This document shows positions 16,092-22,884 of a DNA stretch of 50,216 nt, piece after piece. The notes below the pieces were generated by a model. The model did not search any database and had not been told where the DNA came from. It saw only the letters and a list, made by a program, of their open reading frames with translations. Source of the stretch: Solobacterium sp. Lineage in GTDB: Bacteria; Bacillota_I; Bacilli_A; Erysipelotrichales; Erysipelotrichaceae. The DNA lies in NCBI GenBank assembly GCA_017941735.1, contig JAGAVW010000014.1, positions 1 to 50,216 of the forward strand, given 5' to 3'. The first letter of the stretch is position 1. Every line of letters begins with the position of its first letter. The position numbers and the translations under genes are program-made.

Positions 16092-16240
16092 AACTTATGT
16101 ACGAGTTTCGATTTGACTACGGCCTTCCTTTCTTTTTGTGGTTTTGGTTTTGTAAAAAGAAGGTTTAAATAGTATTTTATCAGTAGATTCGTAACAATCA
16201 CACTACCAATAAAGCCAAAAATTATAATAATCGTTTCCAT
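16088..16240 (-). CDS. small membrane protein between ktrA and kdpD
   Basis: 50 aa. One hydrophobic helix (METIIIIFGFIGSVIVTNLL) is followed by a strongly basic tail (KPKPQKERKAVVKSKL). GGAGAG lies 5 nt before the ATG and the stop overlaps the kinase ATG as ATGA, so coding is well supported by context. It recalls the tiny KdpF-type peptides of K+ systems in size and place but has no sequence match that I can see. A role in assembling the transporter or signalling to the kinase is an inference. Confidence 0.75.
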   Translation of the reverse strand: METIIIIFGFIGSVIVTNLLIKYYLNLLFTKPKPQKERKAVVKSKLVHKL

Positions 16241-16254
16241 TTCTTCTCTCCTTT

Positions 16255-16899
16255 CTATCCCATAGCGATATGCTGGACATGTTCATTTTTCCCAATAACT
16301 AATAATTTCTCATCTTTTTTTAATACCGTATCCACACCAATTTCAAAATCAAAATCAATGGCTTTTTTCGCTAGGATGGTAATGCCATATTTATTCCGTA
16401 TATCAATTTCACGAATGGTTTTACCATCCCATTTCACAGGTGTATTCATTTCGAAGATGCCATATTCTTCTCCTAATGAGAAATAATTAAAGATACTATC
16501 TGTACTAAAACGAATGGCTGTCCATATACCTAATTCCCGTTCCGGAAATACAACATGATTTGCCCCACTGCGCAGGAGTAGTTTTTCTTGATTTTCATTA
16601 TTTGCACGCGCAATGATTTGTTTTGCACCTAGTTCATATAATAGAAATGTTGTTTCTAAAGAACTGACAAAATCATCACCAATCGCGACTAAACAAAAAT
16701 CATAATCACTTATCCCTAAGCTTCTCAAAAACACTTCATTACAGCCATCTCCAATTTCAGCTGTCGTTACATAGGATAAAACTTCATTAATCTTTTCTTC
16801 ATTGCGATCCACAATCATGACCTGATGCCCTAAATCATGTAATTGTTTCGCACTATAGCGACCATAACGACCTGCTCCAATGATTAATACATTCTTCAT
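16255..16899 (-). CDS. ktrA: KtrA/TrkA-type K+ channel regulatory (RCK) protein
   Basis: 214 aa. N-terminal Rossmann RCK domain with NAD/ATP-binding GAGRYGRYSAKQL (7-19) and acidic end of strand two (VDRNEEK), then RCK_C from about 140 to 214. It forms the cytoplasmic gating ring on KtrB-type K+ transporters and responds to nucleotides. It lies 17 nt downstream of the transporter gene and 14 nt upstream of the small membrane protein. Confidence 0.93.
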   Translation of the reverse strand: MKNVLIIGAGRYGRYSAKQLHDLGHQVMIVDRNEEKINEVLSYVTTAEIGDGCNEVFLRSLGISDYDFCLVAIGDDFVSSLETTFLLYELGAKQIIARANNENQEKLLLRSGANHVVFPERELGIWTAIRFSTDSIFNYFSLGEEYGIFEMNTPVKWDGKTIREIDIRNKYGITILAKKAIDFDFEIGVDTVLKKDEKLLVIGKNEHVQHIAMG

Positions 16900-16916
16900 G
16901 TTTACCCCCTACATTT

Positions 16917-18257
16917 TTAGCCAATCACAATTTTTTCACTCGGAAAGCGGGATGGAACCCGATTTGATGTTCGAATCGTCGCATACGCGATGGTTAAGAC
17001 ACCAATACGGCCAAACCACATAAAACTAATTAGAATTAGCTTTGAAACTTCACTTAGACTTGCTGTAATTCCGATGGATAGTCCAACCGTTCCTAAGGCA
17101 CTTGCACATTCAAATAACGCAGCTAATAAATCGATTTTTTCTATCGACACAAGAATAAGAGCACCAAAAATCAACAAAAAGAAATAAATGAATAATATCG
17201 CTACAGCATGTTCAATCACATCAACACCAATTCGTCTTTGCGAAAAATTCACATCTTCTTTTTTTCTGATAAACGCATAGGTAAAGGCAACTAAGACAAA
17301 TAAGGATGTCACTTTAATCCCACCCGCAGTCGAGCCAGGCGCCCCTCCTACTAACATCAATAAGATGGTTATAAATAATCCACTTTGTGACATAGATCCA
17401 TAATCGACCGTACTAAAACCAGCCGTGCGTGGGGTTATACTTTGAAATAATGCCGCAAGAATACGATCCTGAATTGGGAATTGTTTAAACTCAATGAAAT
17501 AGAAATATAAGAATGGTAATAGGATTAACCAAAAGGTCGTTAATAATATAATTTTGGTTTGTAAGCGCAATGGTTTATTTTGGAATCTTTTATCGAATAA
17601 ATCACGCCATGTTAAGAAACCAATCCCTCCTGAAACAATCAAGAAACTAATTGTGATACAGATAATTGGATTATTTACATAAGGCATTAAGGAAGTTTGA
17701 CTTCCATGTTGACCTAACAAGTCAAAGCCAGCATTACAAAACGCAGAAATGGAATGAAAGATACTTAACCATATGCCTTGTAGCCAACCATAATCTTTAA
17801 TAAAAACAATCGACAAAAGACATGCGCCGAATAGTTCAATCAGGATTGTTCCTAAAAAGATAAATTTTGTAAAACGTACAATCCCTCCAATTTGTGGAGC
17901 AGAGATGGCATCTTGCATCGTACTACGTTGCATAATACCAATCCTTCGTCCCGTAAAGATTAAAGTCGTAATAGCAATCGTTATAATGCCTAAGCCACCA
18001 AATTGAATTAATAAAAGGATGATGAATTGCCCAAAGAAAGACCAATAAGATGCTGTATCTCGTACCATTAATCCCGTTACACAAACCGCACTGGAAGATG
18101 TAAATAAGGCATCGAGGAAATTGGTTGCTTGGCCAGTTGCGGATGAAATGGGTAAGGATAATAAGAAAGCTCCGACGACTATCAGGCATAGAAATGCGAG
18201 TAAAATCGTGCGAAATGAAGTGAAGTGATCATGTAGAAATACTTTTATTCTTACCAT
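16917..18257 (-). CDS. ktrB: KtrB/TrkH-type potassium transporter
   Basis: 446 aa, four pore-like repeats of two helices plus a P-loop. Selectivity motifs are visible: FTSSSAVCVTGL (first), ISAFCNAGFDLLG (second), SITPRTAGFSTVD (third) and ECASALGTVGLSIG (fourth). The length and one-Gly filters fit KtrB. It imports K+ and heads an operon ktrB-ktrA-small protein-kdpD-kdpE. The upstream region has only a weak promoter, as expected if an activator such as KdpE drives it. Confidence 0.93.
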   Translation of the reverse strand: MVRIKVFLHDHFTSFRTILLAFLCLIVVGAFLLSLPISSATGQATNFLDALFTSSSAVCVTGLMVRDTASYWSFFGQFIILLLIQFGGLGIITIAITTLIFTGRRIGIMQRSTMQDAISAPQIGGIVRFTKFIFLGTILIELFGACLLSIVFIKDYGWLQGIWLSIFHSISAFCNAGFDLLGQHGSQTSLMPYVNNPIICITISFLIVSGGIGFLTWRDLFDKRFQNKPLRLQTKIILLTTFWLILLPFLYFYFIEFKQFPIQDRILAALFQSITPRTAGFSTVDYGSMSQSGLFITILLMLVGGAPGSTAGGIKVTSLFVLVAFTYAFIRKKEDVNFSQRRIGVDVIEHAVAILFIYFFLLIFGALILVSIEKIDLLAALFECASALGTVGLSIGITASLSEVSKLILISFMWFGRIGVLTIAYATIRTSNRVPSRFPSEKIVIG

Positions 18258-18345
18258 TTCTCTTTCCGTCGCTTACATTTTAGAGAAAGCGCTATTAAGA
18301 AGAAGTTAAAAATAACCAATCCGTATTAAAATGGCATTAAAAAAT

Positions 18346-18372
18346 GACAGATTTCAAATTACGCAATCTGTC
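18346..18372 (-). terminator. second hairpin with T-tail downstream of the P-loop gene
   Basis: GACAGATT/AATCTGTC inverted repeat; on the minus strand it is followed by ATTTTTTAA. It could be a back-up terminator or a site in front of the ktr operon. Confidence 0.5.
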
Positions 18373-18392
18373 CTTTCTTAACGCTTAAAACA

Positions 18393-18422
18393 ACAAACCA
18401 CTGCCTTGCGACAGTGGTTTGT
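18393..18422 (-). terminator. terminator of the P-loop gene
   Basis: 11-bp stem ACAAACCACTG/CAGTGGTTTGT with loop TCGCAAGG and a T-rich tail on the minus strand, just after the stop codon. Confidence 0.85.
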
Positions 18423-18427
18423 TTTGA

Positions 18428-19399
18428 TTATTTCTTGTAGTTTGCCCACATGGTGTCGGTTGCTTGTTGGATTGCTTCCGTCACTTCTTTAACGAGTTCT
18501 TCATCCCATTCGGCTTTATCTGCCCGTAAGAAGGATGTTTTATCGACGCGATTATCGAAGACCCCAATTGGTAGATGATAGGTTTTCCCATGCGCTTGTA
18601 CGGTAATGGTATTTTCCATTTCGCTACCTTCACGCAAATATTCCATATCATCCGTTCCATAATCCCCTAACATAACTGCTAGTGGGACGCCATGGAACAA
18701 GTTGGACCCTGGATCATCTGGATTTGCACGCGCTTCATTCTTTCTTCTTGATTCTTCTGGGGTAACCCAAATATAGAGAATCGCAGCGCGCTCAAGAATC
18801 TCAGGTGAGAATTGACGCAAAGTGTATTGGTATCCATAAGGATCTGGTAAAGGCATTTGGCTCCCTTCTGGGCCGCCACGTGCACATTCTACAACTAATG
18901 TCTTTCCTTCATAAGACCCTTCGTATTGCGCATGTTTTTCATCTAACATCGCTTGTGCTTCTTTTTCTAGCGCTTGTGCGATTTCTTTACGCACCGATTC
19001 GTCTAGTTTTCCTAAACGCGCTTCTAAACCAGAAGCTAAGGAAGCACGGTCAATACGGTCAAACAAATATAAGGCTGCACTTTCTGGTTTGACTACGACC
19101 CGATTATAAAGGTCATGATAGTCTTCATTTAATAATTGAATTAAAGTGCCCCAATCACGCGCATCCGCAAATGGTTCTTCCCCTGGATAATAAATACGCG
19201 CATGCCCACGTGCTTGTAATTCTTCATCGATACGACGCATCATGTGGACATAGGGGAAATCATCTAATTGAAGATTTGCGCCAATGTGGAAATCATCTTG
19301 TAAACGCTTGGCATCCATGTTTGCCATAAAATTACGTACTTCGGATTTTCCACTTGCTGGTAAAGCCACCAACAATACTACATCAAATACGTTACTCAT
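18428..19399 (-). CDS. P-loop NTPase/kinase-like protein of unknown function
   Basis: 323 aa. A Walker A-like LLVALPASGKSEVRNFM at residues 8-24 is followed by a mostly helical body, a CARGGPEG motif (about 174) and AILYIWVTPEESRRKNEARA with a Walker B-like strand. The start is the ATG at 19399: GGAGAA precedes it and a TATAAT promoter lies between it and an upstream in-frame ATG. There is no signal or membrane segment. I recognise a phosphotransferase-like fold but not the substrate. It stands alone between two terminators and the divergent glp-like operon. Confidence 0.7.
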   Translation of the reverse strand: MSNVFDVVLLVALPASGKSEVRNFMANMDAKRLQDDFHIGANLQLDDFPYVHMMRRIDEELQARGHARIYYPGEEPFADARDWGTLIQLLNEDYHDLYNRVVVKPESAALYLFDRIDRASLASGLEARLGKLDESVRKEIAQALEKEAQAMLDEKHAQYEGSYEGKTLVVECARGGPEGSQMPLPDPYGYQYTLRQFSPEILERAAILYIWVTPEESRRKNEARANPDDPGSNLFHGVPLAVMLGDYGTDDMEYLREGSEMENTITVQAHGKTYHLPIGVFDNRVDKTSFLRADKAEWDEELVKEVTEAIQQATDTMWANYKK

Positions 19400-19423
19400 A
19401 AATTCTCCCTTCCGTAACGGTGT

Positions 19424-19429
19424 ATTATA
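19424..19429 (-). promoter_or_regulatory. -10 of the P-loop gene
   Basis: Extended -10 TGGTATAAT on the minus strand, 24 nt before the ATG at 19399. Confidence 0.65.
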
Positions 19430-19482
19430 CCACCAAAAATGTTTCCTTACTCCTATCTTACATGATTTTTTCATATCTTTCA

Positions 19483-19510
19483 TTGACCATTTATATTGAC
19501 CATTTATAGA
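19483..19510 (+). promoter_or_regulatory. promoter and tandem repeat before the glp-like operon
   Basis: The 13-mer TTGACCATTTATA is repeated perfectly head to tail at 19483-19495 and 19496-19508. The first TTGACC can serve as a -35 with TATAGA (19505-19510, 16-nt spacer) as -10. The duplication may be an operator. Confidence 0.5.
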
Positions 19511-19546
19511 AATGTTATAAAGTTAGTAATAGAGGGAGGATTTGGT

Positions 19547-21004
19547 GTGAAACAATATGATTTAATCATCATTGGTGGTGGAATTAGCGGTTGTGCAATT
19601 GCCCGCGAATTATCTGCCTACCAATTGCGTGTAGCTGTATTAGAAAAGAACTTAGATGTCGCTACAGGGACCACGAAAGCGAACGGTGGAATTGTCCACG
19701 GTGGCGACGATCCACAACCTGGAACCCTAAAAGCAAAACTCAATGTGCGTGGCGTAGAACTCTATCCAGAGTACGCAAAACAGCTTGGCTTTAAGTATCG
19801 TGAAACAGGATCGATGGTTGTTGGTTTTAATGAAGAAGATTTAAAATACCTCGAAAAATTACTCGATAACGGGATTAAAAATGGCGTCAAAGATATTGAA
19901 CTCGTCAAAGATCCAAAGCGAATTCGAGAGATTGAACCCCAATGTTCGAAAGACGCAAAATATGCGGTTTATTGTCCACATTGTGGGATCGTTGACCCAT
20001 TTGAAGTGGCCATTGCGATGTGTGAAAATGCCGTAGAAAATGGCGTGGACTTCTATTTAGGAGAACCCGTTACCAAAATAGAAAAGAAAGATAACTTATT
20101 TGAAATCACAACCCCAAAAGATACCTATCAATGTACCTATGTGATTGATGCAGCTGGCTTACATGCGGATGATGTGGCACGTCTTGCGGGAATTGATGAA
20201 TATAACATCATAGCGCGTCATGGTGATTTACTCATGTTAGATAAAGAATGTGGTGTTAAAAACCTCATGCCTCTCTATCCTATTCCTTCTCCTGAATCCA
20301 AAGGTACCGTTGCCCTTTCGACATTGGCTGGTAATGTCATTGTCAGTGCGACGGCGGTATATCGTGAAAAAGATGATACCGATTCTTATGCCGATGGTAT
20401 TGCCCAACTGATTGCGGGCGCAACCAAGTTAGTCAATGGCTTAAATACACGTAAAGTCATTCGTACCTTTGCCGGAGAGCGTGCAGTTTGCGAAAACAAT
20501 AATAATGACTTCTGGATTAAACCTTCCGCAACTTGTGAAAACTGGTTCCATGTGGCAGGCATTCAATCCCCAGGCGTCGCTTCGGCTCCTGCTTTAGCAG
20601 AATATGTCTTAAATATGTTGAAAGAAAACGGAGTTCCTTTTGAGAAAAAAGAAAACTGGAATCCAATTCATAAAGAACCAATCGATTTTTCAGAGCTTTC
20701 CAGTGAAGCACAAGACAAGCTTATTCATGAAGAACCAAGTTATGGCAAAATTGTATGCCGTTGTGAAACCGTAACCGAAGGTGAAATCGTTGCGGCCATT
20801 CACCGTAACCCTCAAGCAACTACCGTCGAAGCCGTTAAACGGCGTACACGGGCAGGCATGGGACGTTGTCAAAGTGGCTTCTGTCAAAGTAAGGTCGTTC
20901 ATATTCTTTCTCGAGAACTGGGTATTCCTGTAGAGGAAGTACGCCTTGAAAGTAAAGATTCTTGGCTATTAGCTGGTGAAGTAAAGGAGGGCGTTACAAA
21001 ATGA
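19547..21004 (+). CDS. FAD-dependent glycerol-3-phosphate dehydrogenase-like protein with [2Fe-2S] domain
   Basis: 485 aa from a GTG preceded by GGGAGGA. Residues 4-30 hold the FAD-binding IIIGGGISGCAIARELS; the DAO domain continues to about 370 with TKANGGIVHGGDDP. The C-terminal BFD-like domain has CRCETVTEGEIV and MGRCQSGFCQSKV, cysteines for a [2Fe-2S] cluster. This matches the GlpA-type dehydrogenase that with a second flavoprotein and a DUF1667 protein forms an anaerobic glycerol-3-phosphate oxidising complex. No glpK or glpF is within view. It overlaps the next gene by 4 nt. Confidence 0.9.
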   Translation: MKQYDLIIIGGGISGCAIARELSAYQLRVAVLEKNLDVATGTTKANGGIVHGGDDPQPGTLKAKLNVRGVELYPEYAKQLGFKYRETGSMVVGFNEEDLKYLEKLLDNGIKNGVKDIELVKDPKRIREIEPQCSKDAKYAVYCPHCGIVDPFEVAIAMCENAVENGVDFYLGEPVTKIEKKDNLFEITTPKDTYQCTYVIDAAGLHADDVARLAGIDEYNIIARHGDLLMLDKECGVKNLMPLYPIPSPESKGTVALSTLAGNVIVSATAVYREKDDTDSYADGIAQLIAGATKLVNGLNTRKVIRTFAGERAVCENNNNDFWIKPSATCENWFHVAGIQSPGVASAPALAEYVLNMLKENGVPFEKKENWNPIHKEPIDFSELSSEAQDKLIHEEPSYGKIVCRCETVTEGEIVAAIHRNPQATTVEAVKRRTRAGMGRCQSGFCQSKVVHILSRELGIPVEEVRLESKDSWLLAGEVKEGVTK

Positions 21005-22266
21005 AGACAAATTATGATGTGATTGTCATTGGTGGAGGCCCTGCAGGGATGGCCGCAGCCATTGAAGCCGATAAAAAAGGTGCACAAGTTGCCCTCGTTG
21101 AACGAAATGAAGAACTCGGTGGTATCTTAAACCAATGTATCCACCCCGGCTTTGGCTTAAAGTATTTTAAAGAAGAACTGACTGGGCCTGAATATGCCCA
21201 ACGTTTAATTAACGAATTAGAAAAAACAAAAGTGGAAGTATTCTTATCTTCCATGGTCTTAGAAATCAACCATTTAGAAAATGGAAATCACCTCGTCTCT
21301 TTCATCAATGAAGAAGGACGCCTCTCTCTTGAAACCAAAGCTATTGTCTTAGCGATGGGTTGTCGTGAGCGGACACGTGGCGAAATTAAGATTCCAGGTG
21401 CACGTGTGGCTGGCGTGTATACGGCTGGTTTAGCGCAACGCTATATCAACATGGATAACCTCAAACCAGGTACCCGTTTTGTGATTTTGGGGTCTGGTGA
21501 TATTGGCTTAATTATGGCCCGTAGACTTTCCTTAGAAGGAATGAAAGTGGAAGGTGTCTATGAGCTTATGCCTTATGCCAATGGCTTATTCCGTAATATC
21601 AAAAACTGTTTAGAAGATTTTGGGATTCCATTACATCTATCGACTACGGTCACAAGAGTCATTGGAAAAGATCGTGTAGAAGCAGTAGAAGTTACAAAAG
21701 TAGATGAAAACTTACAACCTATTGATGGCACCCAAGAAATCATCCCTTGTGATACCCTACTTCTTTCAATTGGTTTGATTCCCGAAAATGAAATCTCTTC
21801 GAAGGCTGGGGTTGCATTAAATCCTGCTACCAATGGTGCGATTGTGGATGATAACTTTGAAACAAGTGTGAAAGGAATCTTCTCTTGTGGAAATGTCCTC
21901 CACGTCCATGATTTAGCAGATAATGTCACACAAGAAGCAGAAAAGACTGGAAGAAATGCGGCAAGTTATGCCTTAGGTGAAACAAAAGAAGCCGAAGCAA
22001 AGCTCCAAGTTTCCGCAAACTTCCCAATTGGCTATACCGTTCCTTCTACCACCCAAAAGAACCAAAATGCTTCCATCTATTTCCGTGTACGGAAACCGAT
22101 TGAAGAAGCCGAAATGGTTATCACAAGTGGAGACAAGGAAATCTTCCGTGGCAAACCACGTAGCTATAAACCGAGCATCATGGAATGCCAGATGGTTCCA
22201 GCTAAATTATTGGAAAACGCAACGGATGAAATTACGTTATCTTTAGAAATGAAAGAAAGTGCTTGA
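21001..22266 (+). CDS. NAD(P)/FAD-dependent oxidoreductase (GlpB-like partner)
   Basis: 421 aa pyridine nucleotide-disulphide-type flavoprotein. FAD site IVIGGGPAGMAAAIEADKKG (8-27); second dinucleotide site FVILGSGDIGLIMARRL (about 160); GIFSCGNVLHVHDLAD near 297 contacts FAD. There is no redox-active CxxC. It would pass electrons between the glycerol-3-phosphate dehydrogenase and the DUF1667 protein or NAD. It starts inside the preceding stop codon and ends 12 nt before the DUF1667 start. Confidence 0.9.
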   Translation: MKTNYDVIVIGGGPAGMAAAIEADKKGAQVALVERNEELGGILNQCIHPGFGLKYFKEELTGPEYAQRLINELEKTKVEVFLSSMVLEINHLENGNHLVSFINEEGRLSLETKAIVLAMGCRERTRGEIKIPGARVAGVYTAGLAQRYINMDNLKPGTRFVILGSGDIGLIMARRLSLEGMKVEGVYELMPYANGLFRNIKNCLEDFGIPLHLSTTVTRVIGKDRVEAVEVTKVDENLQPIDGTQEIIPCDTLLLSIGLIPENEISSKAGVALNPATNGAIVDDNFETSVKGIFSCGNVLHVHDLADNVTQEAEKTGRNAASYALGETKEAEAKLQVSANFPIGYTVPSTTQKNQNASIYFRVRKPIEEAEMVITSGDKEIFRGKPRSYKPSIMECQMVPAKLLENATDEITLSLEMKESA

Positions 22267-22277
22267 GGTAGTTGAAT

Positions 22278-22640
22278 ATGAAAATGCGTATTTGTTGTAC
22301 AACATGTCCAAATGAATGTGAATTGGATGTCGAAATTGATGAAAATAAAAAGATCCTCTCTGCAACCGGAAACAAATGCCCACGTGGCTTAGCCTTTGCG
22401 GAAAAAGAAGTCGTTGATCCAGTACGTGTCTTAGCCTCCACCGTCAAGGTAGATAATGGCGCACACAATGCCCTTTTACCAGTCCGCACCAAAGAAGCCA
22501 TTCCTCTTCGTTACCACTTTGAAGTCATGCATCAATTAGAACAGATGGAAGTCAGTGCCCCTATTCAAATGGGAGATGTCATCTTACCAAATGTATGTGA
22601 TACGGGCGTGGATGTGATTGCTTCAAGGAATATTCGATAA
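22278..22640 (+). CDS. DUF1667 protein, cysteine-rich subunit of the glp-like complex
   Basis: 120 aa. N-terminal ICCTTCPNECEL with a CxxCxxxC arrangement plus a later Cys in NKCPRGLAFAEKE suggests an iron-sulphur site. The rest has VRVLASTVKV and LPVRTKEAIP typical of DUF1667. Third gene of the trio. The start is set at 22278 because GAGG lies 9 nt upstream; a TTG 6 nt earlier is less likely. Confidence 0.85.
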   Translation: MKMRICCTTCPNECELDVEIDENKKILSATGNKCPRGLAFAEKEVVDPVRVLASTVKVDNGAHNALLPVRTKEAIPLRYHFEVMHQLEQMEVSAPIQMGDVILPNVCDTGVDVIASRNIR

Positions 22641-22663
22641 GAGAATGCAAATTCTCTTATTTT
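22637..22663 (+). terminator. terminator of the glp-like operon
   Basis: Perfect 10-bp inverted repeat ATAAGAGAAT/ATTCTCTTAT, loop GCAA, then TTT. It overlaps the stop codon. Confidence 0.75.
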
Positions 22664-22884
22664 CATATTACATTTCAAAATAATTAAAACATAATGTTCT
22701 AATAAGCATACAAAGTATATTATTTTTTCTAATTCTTCGAGATATTCTGTTCGAATAAGTTTAAAAAGTTGGTTATTCCAATGATGTTTTCATCATGGCT
22801 TAAAATATACTTTTTCGCATGAATACGTACCAAATATTCTACTTTTCTTTACGTTATACCAAATTGACATTTACTTTGCCTAGC

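Noticed and set aside
22664..22884. Intergenic DNA after the glp-like operon
   Set aside because: AT-rich, no ribosome site with an open frame, no strong hairpin beyond the terminator at 22637-22663; nothing can be supported.
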